Below are positions 32,840 to 42,672 of a stretch of 64,000 bases of DNA, in pieces. Source of the DNA: Hippasteria phrygiana (lineage: Eukaryota > Echinodermata > Asteroidea > Valvatida > Goniasteridae); NCBI GenBank assembly GCA_037893225.1, contig JAZGUH010000533.1:1674001-1738000 (forward strand), in the 5' to 3' direction. The notes beneath the pieces are model-generated. The model ran no database searches and had not been told where the DNA came from. It was given only the letters and a program-made list of their open reading frames with translations. Within the stretch, counting starts at the first letter, position 1; each line of letters starts with the position of its first letter. The position numbers and the translations under genes were made by a program.

Positions 32840-34910
32840 TAGAGACAGTGAAAATTCGTTCGAAAATTTAGAATTTTCAGTTTTGCAATTTTGTAAATTC
32901 TGGAATTTCGAGCCTCTTGAATAATATTATCCTACCTCCCCGATAAGGCCTACAATGGTACGTATTAAAAATTGGTAAAATCACTATACCTGAAAGCATC
33001 ACAATTACATGATTATGAGTTGTCTTAAAAACAGTCTTGTGTAGTCGCCCAATCATTGCGTTCCTCCCCAAAAAAAATTTCCAGAAGTGAACAGTTAATA
33101 AAGAACCCAAAGTTATAAACCTGACAATCCGACTTACTGAATGATTTTGGATGGGCAGTTTTTAATTTTGACGAGCCACAGTGGACATTTTGGTGAGAGA
33201 TGAAATAAAATATTTGCAGCGTGAAATACAAGTAGCACGTGCACGCATGCACGCACGCAAATCACATCCAGTAACAGGAGGTTTTACCCCTATGTCGGCT
33301 GGGCATGATTTGGGCCACAAATCCGACGAATGGTTCATTGTGCCTGTTCCCACACCAAGGTATTATTCTGCCGCAGCATACTAGCGGAATAGAATGAAAT
33401 CGGGTTAGGCCCCAAGTGCGTGACTAGCCCAAATTCTAAATGAATTAGTGTACGCGTGGTACTGTGTACACTGTCATGTGAATGTGGGTCATTCCATGAA
33501 GTTGAGACACAATGTGTGACATATTGGTAAAGATTTTAAATTGGTGTGAAATAGATTTGTTACACCACATGTAATTCTATACAATTATTTCATCATAGGT
33601 TAGATTCATTGTGACATAATATTTAGTTTAGGGTCCTCTCTCTTGAGTTTCACATGAACTCCCATAGACTTACTTTGGATAAATCAACGATGTAACAAGG
33701 GACACGGTGTCCCGGTTACATCTTAGTTTATGTTGCTCATAATTCATAAATAATCATGTTAAAGCATCCAAATCTGTATGTGGTAGTTAGAAAATGTTAT
33801 CCTTTTACATACCCATCAAATACAGTTGGCTAAAACATTTGATGTAATAATTGATTTGGCAAGCCTGCAAGGATGTAACATGGGACACCGCTCCATCAAG
33901 GGTGGCAAACTAACACATGACACCAATTTAGGGGGTCTTTTTTATGTTTTAAAAAAGAGGTACTCCAAGTCTTTGTTATCATGTTGCATGGACATTTCAC
34001 ATACTGCTTACAGATAAATTATGGAAGAAAGTTCCCAAAATTGCTAGGATGTAACGTGGGACACCACCGTTACATCCGAGTCCATTTTGCCCTAATTTTG
34101 AAAAGGCAGTCCAATATATTGACTCTACAAGTTAATTTTATTAAAATGGTAATCACACAAAAGAAAAGAAATTTAATTCAGACTTCATTTGATGAAAAGT
34201 AAGAAAGCTAGACATGCAAGCAGGATGTAACAAAATTTAACAGAGTGGGACACCATCCGTTACCTCTCTAACCACAGATTTGTTAGCCATATACCAGAAA
34301 AGATGTAAGAGATACTGAAAATATGATTTGTTGTTAAGTTACATGCAGTTTTTGCTAACTGCTCATGTAAAAGAAAATAAAATAGTTAATTGTTTAAACC
34401 TCTGAACCCTATTTGTATTTTGTAAGTTTTTATGTCACAAAATTTCCCCATAATTTAGCCCGGGACACCATCACACTTGGTGACAAAACATAAATATATC
34501 TCAAATAATGCCCTCATGTTTTGTATCATTCTAAAGCCTTCCTTTTACTCTTCAAGTTCATATCATAATCACCATTAAAGTCAGTTTAGTTTAAACAAGA
34601 AAAACAATTACATAATCAAAGAATGCCAAAATGTGTGTGTGTCTCAATTTCATGGAATAACCCATGTACATAATCGGCTGGAGTTTACGGTGCGCGATTA
34701 ACGGTATGCTGCTTCATCATTTTATCATGATTCTTCTGTTATTAAAAAAAGCTTATCAGTACATTTTTATTATATTTAATTGAATTTAATACGATTCTCA
34801 TTCAATCTTAGTTTGAACTGCGTTTTCCGTTTTTTTTCGTTCAAAATCTTTAATTCCGTTTTTGACACTTGATTCAACGATTCCGCGATCACGGATTTTC
34901 ACTGTCTCTA
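32840..34910. mobile_element. 2.07 kb TIR element nested in DIRS copy 2
   Basis: Ends TAGAGACAGTGAAAATTCG and, inverted, TAGAGACAGTGAAAATCCG. No coding and no clear target duplication, so the superfamily is open. It carries its own nested element at 33486-34663. Confidence 0.7.
33486..34663. mobile_element. GGGTCATTCCATG-ended element, 4-bp TSD
   Basis: TIRs GGGTCATTCCATGAAGTTGA and, inverted, GGGTTATTCCATGAAATTGA. 4-bp duplication ATGT at 33482-33485 and 34664-34667. The interior holds five dispersed gatgtaac..gggacacc blocks. Related ends are seen at 49960-50213. Confidence 0.75.
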
Positions 34911-34936
34911 ATTATGAGCACAGCACCGCTAAGCAT

Positions 34937-35072
34937 TGTGGGGCTAGAGGTGCACTCCAGTTGATCAAAACTTAGCGTTATGTCTAATGGTACTTGGGAA
35001 ATATGCATAAGTAGATGTTATTTGGGTAAGTATTCTCTAGTATAGACTCGACCCACACCACTGTGGTGGAGG
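34937..35072. repeat. DIRS copy 2 right ITR and extension
   Basis: ggaaatatgcataagtag...gggtaagtattctctag parallels the copy 1 right end at 10260-10310, then an extension ending in a short inverted ccacaccactgtggtgg. Confidence 0.7.
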
Positions 35073-35500
35073 ATTATTCAAGTGTATGCACCCACTAATG
35101 AAGCAAGTGAGAATGATAAAGTAACTTTTTATGAACAACTACAATCTGTCATGGAGAGTATTCATAAGCAGTCTTACTCATTGTGATGGGGGACCTTAAT
35201 GCAAAGGTTGGAGAGGGAAATGAGGGTGACGAAAGCACCATGGGCAAGCATGGTATTGGCATCAGAAATAATAATGGAGAAAAACTTGTTGATGTATGTG
35301 GTCTTAACAACATTGCGATTACAGGTACCATCTTCCCATATCGACAAATCCATAAAGGAAACATGAGTTTCTCCAGGACGAAGAACAAATAACCAAATTG
35401 ATCATGTGTTAGTAAGCAGACAGCATAGGGCATCAGTAAGGGATACTCGTGTCATGAGAGGAGCAGACATAGCGAGTGATCATTAACTTGGAAACAAAAT
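35073..35500 (+). pseudogene. RTE-type LINE endonuclease fragment
   Basis: Starts IIQVYAPTNEASENDKVTFY, breaks at a TGA, and continues in another frame as VMGDLNAKVGEGNEGDESTM, GKHGIGIRNNNGEKLVDVCG and NNIAITGTIFPYRQIHKG. The GDLNAKVG and HGIG-N-NG-L blocks are typical of RTE-clade APE endonucleases. It begins exactly where DIRS copy 2 ends, so DIRS seems to have landed in it, but the upstream RTE half was not found. Confidence 0.75.
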
Positions 35501-35574
35501 TGATGAGCCCCCACCATCAGTGAAATCCTGGTGCACCTTCACAAACACTTGTATCTGTATTTTGGTATTTGTAG

Positions 35575-35659
35575 TGGTTTTGTGCGTGGTGAGCCAGGAG
35601 AGAAACCTGCATTAATAGCCTTCAAACCCAACTTCAAACATGGAGCACTCCTCACAGTG
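35575..35659 (+). CDS. AAAS: AAAS exon f
   Basis: Encodes GFVRGEPGEKPALIAFKPNF then KHGALLTV, matching human [29 protein letters not shown]. The acceptor TTTGTAG ends at 35574 and the donor GTATGT starts at 35660. The first base completes a serine from exon e and the exon ends in phase 0. The next intron contains DIRS copy 3. Confidence 0.93.
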
Positions 35660-36529
35660 GTATGTACATTCAGCAATCAGAAGAACCAGAGAACTTTTCT
35701 GGTTTTTCTTATGAGTTTCTTGTATATCAGTATTGATCATGTCAACCAAGAGTAACTTTAAAGAAACTTTAAAGAATAACTTTAATCAAAGTGTAGTCAG
35801 TACAAATTGATGTTCAAATTGGTCTCAAACTTACCTCTGAAAATGAGCCCACAAAAATAGGTGACCTACATGTACCCACTTTTTAGGGCTGTAATTTCAA
35901 ATTATTATTTTGGTTTTTAGCTCAGATATTCCTGAGGTACCTAGCTTTGTTGGGAGCAAGACAGAGAAGGCCTTGACCATACATGTATTTGGCTGCTTGC
36001 TTTATTACACATTATTGAACATTTTACACTAAAAGTTGTTTTTGCATAATCTCACCGATATATATATTCGTTAATTGAACCATTACAGTCCAAATCCTCA
36101 ATATAAATATGATTTTGCATGCAACCAAAGGGGTTAGGCTTTTTACAGTATGGGCTGCTTATATAAATAATCTAATGTCCATTCCAATTGTAGACCCTTA
36201 AGGCTGGTTTATAGTCGGTCGCGCAATGTGCAGTTTATAGTCGTCACGTGACGTTTGTAAACATACGCGCAGCGCGTCTGGAATTCGAATGCGACGTGTG
36301 ACGATCACGCTAATCCTACACTCATGTTGTTTCAAAAGAATTTTGCTAGAGGTTGCATTTTGCCCCTTGATAAAATCGTAAGAATAACTTTTATTCTACA
36401 AATTTCAAAAAAGGTTACCAGGGACACAAATGGGCCCCCACACAGACATTAAAAGACTGATAAAAGTCGAACAATTTCATACCTGTAGGCCCACTCTCCC
36501 AAGATAAAAGAATCACAGGAATGGGATGG
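35660..36529. other. AAAS intron, one lone MITE end
   Basis: No exon. TTAAGGCTGGTTTATAGTCG at about 36198 looks like a TTAA-type MITE end, but the opposite end was not found. Confidence 0.4.
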
Positions 36530-36577
36530 GACCACTTTTTCCTCGCTGTCAACCCAACCCCTGATACAGTAGATTGT

Positions 36578-36731
36578 ACCCAGCAAGATATGGGACCAAG
36601 GGGTACCCCTCTTGTCCCTATACCACATACACACTCCAGACTATTGTTACCAAACACATCCCACCCCCCCATCCCCCTCCCCCCCCCCCCCCCCCCCCCC
36701 TCCACACAAAAGGAATTCCTGAGATTCCGGG
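36578..36731. repeat. Dispersed repeat that hosts DIRS copy 3 (left half)
   Basis: gtacccagcaagatatggga...ggggtacccctcttgtc...ggaattcctgagattccgg parallels 51148-51273. The right half of the same repeat (acacagtgaccaacacaaaa) resumes at 42210. A C run occupies 36679-36700. Confidence 0.7.
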
Positions 36732-37054
36732 TTCTACTGCTTTCGTCTTACCCGTAGGGCATTACTACATGTGCATCGTCTCCAAGAGGGTGCTCGCCAT
36801 TCGCTAAGATTTATTTCCCCACAGTACCTTGCGGCCCGCCCGCCCGCCATGACACTTCCTTTTTCTCTAGGTGCGCTCATTTTTAGATGTGAATTTCCTA
36901 AGCTCTCATATTTTGCTTTCTTTCTCCTCTATTCATCGCCATCCTTGTAGCTATGTATCCTTCTTTGTGTAGTCTCGTCTTCTTGTGTTATTTGAAGTTA
37001 TTTTCATTCATGTCCCTCATCGTTTTCCGACTTTTTGTTCGTCTCACGCGGTCG

Positions 37055-37720
37055 AGTCGGAGCGACACTCGCCGTTCACGGCGCTTGATACGCTCCTTCA
37101 TGTTCAGTGGAGTGACATTCGCCGAGCTCGGCTTCCTGATCCACTTCCCCGTCTACTGACCTCGGAGTGACATTTTACATTTTTGGAAACTGATTTACTA
37201 CCGTTTAGATAACGTTTTTGTGTGGCCTTTGTCAGCAGAGTGGCATTTACCGAGTTCGGTAAGGCGTGTGGGCGAAATACAAACGGTATGTGAATTGTTC
37301 GACGGTATGCAAATATGTTGTACCAGCTTCTAGAAAGAGGCTGATTGCCATTGCGCTTTTACCGAACAAAGCAGTGTCGTGACTGCTGTGCTGCCGGTAA
37401 TCCTGCAGGGTCAATTAACCTTGGAGGATTAGCGGTGGCACAGCCATTTAAAAGACCACTGTTATCACAATTAATGGCGGCTAATCCGATACGTACTCCA
37501 TTGTGCAGCCTACCAACCTCCGGACCGTGAGCGCTCGAGTGTATACCGTTTGGGCCCATACCGTTTCTAAATCGCACTGGCGCCTATAAACTTGACTCGC
37601 TCTTTTCAAACTGATTTGGGGTGACACTTGCCTAACTCGGCAAATGATACTCCCCACCTGCATTGATTTGCAGCTCGGCCCGACCATTATGTACGGGGTG
37701 ACACTCGCCTGTTAGGCGCT
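37055..37720 (+). repeat. DIRS copy 3 leader repeats (GTGACAYTCGCC motif)
   Basis: At least six spaced copies of a g(a/g)gtgacaytcgcc-like motif occur near 37060, 37105, 37165, 37240, 37619 and 37697, often followed by a gagctcgg-like tail. They precede gag and could be packaging or priming elements; this is speculation. Confidence 0.5.
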
Positions 37721-37849
37721 TCATACGCGACTCCGCCGAGCTTGGCAGATTGTCTGCTCGATATCACGGTGAACCCTCGCTGCGTGCGACTGGTAGATTT
37801 TTCCCGCTTCGTACGGTGCCTGGGTTATATTTGCCCTTTTTCTCCGACC

Positions 37850-38107
37850 ATGCCGTGCCCTCCCGCCTCCGTGCCCCCCTCAGGGCCATGCACTGAAGCG
37901 TCCATCCGTTCCGGCAGTGCTGTTTCTTCTCATGCCAAACCAAAGAAGAAACACCTGGCGAAGTCAAAGCCCAAAAGTACGCCCAAGACTTGGCCCACGT
38001 CCTCCCGGGAATGATCCACCAGCAGGCCTATCACCCCGAGTGTTGCACCGCTGCCTACTCCCTTGAGCTTTTCGGCAGGCCTTCAACCTAATGAGCCGGC
38101 TCCTCTA
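37850..38107 (+). pseudogene. DIRS copy 3 gag N-terminus
   Basis: ATG at 37850 gives MPCPPASVPPSGPCTEASIR followed by a lysine-rich patch KPKKKHLAKSKPKS, ending at TGA 38012-38014. Interrupted downstream by the MITE. Confidence 0.55.
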
Positions 38108-38116
38108 CAATCTCCC

Positions 38117-38584
38117 TAGTCTAGGTTCCAAGACGTTCTTAGCGGTGTGACGTATAGCGCGCACGGCCGGCCGACAGCGCCCTCTCGCTACACACACACA
38201 CGCCAAGGCAAAATCGCTAAGACCGTCTAGGGAATTTCGCAAGTTCTGCTCGCGAAATCGCGAGCAGAACTGTGTGGCATTTGCATGCGCGTGTGACGTA
38301 GCTGCATTATCGCATGTAAATAGCCAACACTCACTAGTCTAGTTTCTCAATCATGTTTGCCAGTCCAGAATCACTCTGCTCAGAACGTTAACTGACTAGT
38401 AAGTTATTACTTAAACATGAGTTTCCTCCAATGCGCAAGCGCGATTATTCGTTTGACCGTCTGTTAAATTATGCATAAGCAGGTCGCGCGCGCTCCCTTG
38501 CAAAATTCCCCAGACGTTTTTAGCGATTTGGCCTGTGCGCGCTGTACGTCGCACCGCGCTAAGGACGTCTTGGAACCAAGACTA
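38117..38584. mobile_element. Mutator-like MITE, 9-bp TSD, nested in DIRS gag
   Basis: Ends TAGTCTAGGTTCCAAGACG and, inverted, TAGTCTTGGTTCCAAGACG, with long inverted similarity reaching the interior. The exact 9-bp duplication CAATCTCCC is at 38108-38116 and 38585-38593. A 9-bp TSD points to the MULE group. Non-coding. Confidence 0.85.
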
Positions 38585-38593
38585 CAATCTCCC

Positions 38594-39665
38594 GCTCGTT
38601 CCAGGGGCCTGCCCCAATCCTCCAAAGTTCCGGGCACCTTTAGTGTTCCCCTTACCTCGGGCTGTACTCGAGCCGCCCCGCCAGCACAGGAAATGTGGGT
38701 TTAGTTCTGCACCAGACGAGGACCCCTTGCCTCCCGGCATACGTCTCAAGCTGTCTCATTCCAGGCCTGAGCTCTTTCAGGTCCTCAAGAGCCTTTCTGA
38801 AACTTATCGGCTCTGACAGAGGCTGGGTCTGGTCCGTTCCAGACACAACCCCCATATCCCTATCCGGGCCCCTCCGTCCGATATACCGCACACCGTGTCC
38901 CGTCCCCTGGACTCTCCGGTTGTCTCGGTGCTTGCCCCTAGTACCTTCGACGATTCTCTGCTGGATTTCTCTTCTGTGCTCTCCCCGGCGGATCCGCACA
39001 CTCCTACGTCCCCCCTCTGCCGTGACCGTGAGCCCCTCCGGGCCACCTTCATGTGCTGCAGACTCCGAAGATTTGTCGTTTCCGGCCTCACTGGCAACCC
39101 TGTATCGCTTGGTTCAACGCTACATGGCACGCGTGTTGGCCTTACCTGAACCACCTACTGAGCCATCTACCTCCCAGCCGCAGTCGCTTAAATGCTTATC
39201 GGCTGTACACGTGTCAGACACTTCAGAGCCCCGCCAGCCGGTGCCATTTGACCGGGTTTGCTCTGACGTGATTAAATCGGTTTTTGAGGCCCCAAGTTGC
39301 GTCCTGGCTAAAACTTGACCGAAGTCCAACCCACGCCAAAGACAGAATGCTCCGGCTGCTGGTTTTCGGTCTCCACAGCAGCGCCCATTTACCCAACCCC
39401 ATTCCTCCTTTCATGTCTCACGTCCGTCCGCCCACTCATCCCAACTGGCTCGAGTGGAACGTGACCGCCCAACCACCGCCCGACATCAACTGAACATGTT
39501 GGCCCTTTTCGCCAGGTCATGGGCCCAGCTCACCTCCGACAGGTTGGTTCTCACTACCGTATCTCATGGATACCGCATTGCATTCCCCCCCCTCATGTCC
39601 GACGAGGGGGGGGGGGGTCCCCCTCGTCGGACACTCTCATTCCTCCGACTCGACTGCCTCACGAT
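38594..39665 (+). pseudogene. DIRS copy 3 gag C-terminal part and pre-RT region
   Basis: Fragments in shifting frames: FPASLATLYRLVQRYMARVL, SDTSEPRQPVPFDRVCSDVI, then LFARSWAQLTSDRLVLTTVS-HGYRIAF, which matches the pre-RT segment of DIRS. Several stops and frameshifts. Confidence 0.6.
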
Positions 39666-39687
39666 TTAACGAATTCCATCACTAATA

Positions 39688-40380
39688 CAGGGGTTTCAAA
39701 ATGTTTTAGAGTAGCAGGCAGATGGATGAAAGTAGGCGGCAGTGAGTCCTAGACCCAAATGGCGTGGGGTCCGGGGCCTGCAGAGGGCCCCGGAAGTGCA
39801 GTTGTTTGCACTTGACCAAGACTACATCTACACCCACGATGGAATATGCACGCACACGTGTGCTATAAATGAACGGTGCGGACTGCGGAGAGGTTTTGTC
39901 GGAGTTTAGAAAATGATCGAAGAAACAACACATTTAGTACATAATGTATTTTTTTTATTCCTCCATGGTACATCATACATTGTATGTACTATTCTTCCGT
40001 CAAATTTATTGGAAATAACTGGAACTTCGAGCAAGGTAATCTAGACTAATCCACACTTAATACAAATCTTTAATAGATAAATCTTGAACGTGCGAAAAGC
40101 AATATCGTGATATGGCCGCGTAACGTAGAGACATGTACGTTATGCGGTCCAGGTAGTGAGCCGTGCATACTTCACGCTGCATGCTATGCTAGCCCCAGTA
40201 AATTATGGACCAGGATGTATTTTTTTGGGTGAACAAACAAAATATAATTTCTACTAAAAACAAGGATCTATTCCCCCAAAGCGGTAGCTCAGGAAATGAT
40301 TGGAAAAAAAACAGTTGCCGGCGCAAAAGTTAAAATAGCCGGTCAAATTCGCCGGTTGCCGGCGTATTTTGAAACCCCTG
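39688..40380. mobile_element. hAT-like element nested in DIRS RT
   Basis: TIRs CAGGGGTTTCAAAAT at both ends, with imperfect flanks (ctaata/ctgata). The interior 39800-40070 resembles the hAT at 17364-18521. DIRS coding resumes immediately after it (LLIAKDVIRVLPP). Confidence 0.75.
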
Positions 40381-41010
40381 CTGATAGCAAAGGACGTCAT
40401 CCGAGTATTACCACCTCGGGTTACTCTCGAGCCGGGCTTCCATTCCACATTTTTTCTGGTCCCAAAGAAAAATACAGTCTTGTCGTCCCATTCTCAACCT
40501 GAGACCCCTCAACCGCTACATATGTCCACCGCGGTTCAGGATGGACACCCTCAGGATCGTTCTCGGTTCCACCCCACTTCCAAGCTGGACTGTTTCGATA
40601 GACCTCACGGATGCACATTTACATGTCCCAATCCATCCCGATCACAGACGATTTCTCCGGTTTTCGTACGGCAAAAACTTCCGTGCCTTCCCGTTTGGGC
40701 TGTCTACAGCTCCCCGCGTCTTCACAAGATTTAATAGACAGTGACGAGCGCTCTTCATCGACAAGGCATTGGCTCATCATTAGCAACTCTCAGGCATCCG
40801 CAGCTCACGCTCTTCGGACAACCCTCACACTCACCTCGAGGCTGGGCTTTCTCGTAAACGAAGCCAAATCCCAGCTCGTCCCATCTCTACGCCCAACTTA
40901 CTTGGGCGCAATATTCGATCTACGGGGCATGGCCTATCCCACGTACAAACGAGTAACAAATGTATGTCAGTGCGCTTCGCTCTTACTGACGATACCGTCC
41001 GTACCAGCAC
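40381..41010 (+). pseudogene. DIRS copy 3 reverse transcriptase
   Basis: LEPGFHSTFFLVPKK, FRMDTLRIVLGSTPL, VSIDLTDAHLHVPIHPDHRR and FPFGLSTAPRVFTRF are recognisable. The YLDD block is destroyed (STRHWLIISNSQ in its place), so catalysis is lost. Thumb sequence TLTLTSRLGFLVNEAKSQLV follows in another frame. Confidence 0.8.
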
Positions 41011-41199
41011 TCACGTGGCTCAAGTTTCCAGGCCTTCTGGCAAGCCTAACAGATCTGGTTCCGTTTTGCCGCATGTACATGCGTCCACTTATTTCATTTT
41101 TTGGCCCATTTTCACCCACGGTCCCATGTTCACAAGCTTGTCCGCCAGCCCCTCCAGTCGTGGTATCGGCCAGACAATGTCAATCAGGGCATCCCCTTC

Positions 41200-41900
41200 T
41201 CGCCACCGAAACCATCACGATGGATGCCTCTCTGATGGGATGGGGCGCAGTGATGAACCTTCGCCAAACATAGGGCTCATGGTCTTCTGAGGAGTCCAAT
41301 CGCCACATCAACCTTCTAGAATAGAGGGTCAAGCCATCTTGATTCATTGCGACAACACAACAGTGGTATCCTATATCAACTGGCAGGGCGGGACCCGCTC
41401 CCCGAGCCTCTGTCAGTTGACTTTGCAAATTCTACAATGGTGCCGCCAGCTGAACATCCACCTGTCAGCGGTTCACCTAGTGGGTATCAACAATACCACG
41501 GCCAACGCACTTTCGCGGGGCTGGATCAGGCCCACAGAATGGACCCTCTTGCCCTTGGTTGTGCAAACAATATTTGCCCATCTCGACGGACCTCATGTAG
41601 ACCTCTTCACGACGGAACACATTTGTCAACTTCCGGTGTACTGTTCCCGAATGCCGGAGCGTCGAGCGTGGCAAACATATGCCCTAGCAATTCCATGGGA
41701 CGGGCTGTTCGCTTATGCATTTCCCCCGATCTCCCTCCTCCCTCGGGTAATCCGGAAAATCAAGCAGGAGCATTGTCGGGTTCTTGTCATTGCTCCCTTT
41801 TGGACTCGCCAGGCGTGGTGTTCACCTCCTTTACCACACACCACTCATACTCCCCCGCCGGCCGGACCTTCTCTGCCAGCCTTGGTCAGGTCTTCATCCG
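41200..41900 (+). pseudogene. DIRS copy 3 RNase H and connector
   Basis: MDASLMGWGAVMN (first catalytic region), then ILIHCDNTTVVSYINWQGGT and LSAVHLVGINNTTANALSRG, typical of RNase H in DIRS/Ty3-type pol proteins. The connector (DLFTTEHICQLPVYCSRMPE) follows. One frame break near 41285-41335. Confidence 0.75.
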
Positions 41901-41917
41901 GATCCCATGGGTCTCCA

Positions 41918-42121
41918 CTTGACGTGCTGGCCATTGTCCAGCGGTCTCTCCGAAAGGCAGGACTTTCTCAAAACGCTGCCGCTCTCGCAGCCCAAGGCCG
42001 ACGCCCGTCCACCCGTACGGTTTATGACAGCCGACTCCGACATTTTCGTAAGTGGTGTAAACGACACTTGGTGGATTCACTCGCTGCAACTCCAACCTCG
42101 AGCCTCTTAGCCAGGCTATAG
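41918..42121 (+). pseudogene. DIRS copy 3 recombinase N-terminal domain, truncated
   Basis: LDVLAIVQRSLRKAGLSQNA and STRTVYDSRLRHFRKWCKRH form the core-binding domain expected before the catalytic half. Coding stops at TAG 42119-42121 and right-ITR sequence follows at once, so the catalytic domain is deleted. Confidence 0.7.
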
Positions 42122-42400
42122 TGCCCTCTAGGAGACTATGCACATGTAGAAATGCTTTAGGGGTAAGTACTCTCTAGTAAAACCAACCCACACTTCTGTG
42201 AACGAGGAAACACAGTGACCAACACAAAAATTTGAAGTTTCCCTCTGTCCCATATGTTGCTTCAAATACAGTAGATAAAGTTACTTTCAATTTCTTTAAA
42301 AGTGAGTGTAGGTTTGAAAAAAGTTACAACTGTTTTTCTCCCTCTGGCAATATTAACCTCCTCTCATTTTTGTTCGTCTTACATGTTGTATATGTGACAG

Positions 42401-42547
42401 TGTTGGCAGAGTGGAAAGGTATCTTTCATCCCGTTGATGTTCATGCCCACCAAAGCCGTCAAGGACAACTCTAGTTCACCATTTAACTACCCTGGTGGAC
42501 ATGCACCACTTTCACAAGAACTCTTCTCACAAAGTCAGTCCCTTTGA
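42401..42547 (+). CDS. AAAS: AAAS terminal exon g
   Basis: Encodes CWQSGKVSFIPLMFMPTKAV, then KDNSSSPFNYPGGHAPLSQE and LFSQSQSL, ending in TGA at 42545-42547. It aligns with human GWSTGRIAHIPLYF and then a diverged serine/proline-rich tail. Acceptor TATGTGACAG. Phase 0 joins ALLTV from exon f exactly. The seven exons total 1000 nt: one base completing a prior codon, 332 residues and the stop. Confidence 0.9.
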   Translation, partial: CWQSGKVSFIPLMFMPTKAVKDNSSSPFNYPGGHAPLSQELFSQSQSL

Positions 42548-42666
42548 GTTTTTCCTTACTATGAGCACAAGGAGATTCATATTGGCTACACAGGTTCATG
42601 TTATGTTGACTCTCATTGTAACAGGCTCACTGGGACCAAATAATATGGTTATAAAAATTGTGAACA

Positions 42667-42672
42667 AATAAA
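42667..42672 (+). promoter_or_regulatory. AAAS: Candidate AAAS polyadenylation signal
   Basis: AATAAA 120 nt downstream of the AAAS stop, the first such hexamer after the terminal exon. Use is inferred. Confidence 0.5.

Larger units (their letters stand above)
30720..35072 (+). mobile_element. DIRS copy 2, RT-deleted, with nested elements
   Basis: Contains a leader with short repeated gag/cactcgcc-like motifs, gag coding (31177-31786), the recombinase (31804-32515), an internal complementary region (32685-32790), a nested TIR element (32840-34910) and the right ITR with extension (34937-35072). The left ITR was not found, so the 5' limit is approximate, and the whole RT/RNase H region is deleted between gag and recombinase. 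Same strand as AAAS. Confidence 0.7.
36732..42205 (+). mobile_element. DIRS copy 3, most complete internally, with two nested elements
   Basis: Left ITR at 36747 (cttacccgtagggcattact), right ITR as the inverted form ending at 42165, then an extension. It carries leader repeats, gag, RT, RNase H and the N-terminal part of the recombinase, but lacks the recombinase catalytic half. A MULE-like MITE (38117-38584) and a hAT-like element (39688-40380) are inserted. Related sequence at 51.2 kb shows the empty target. Confidence 0.8.
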
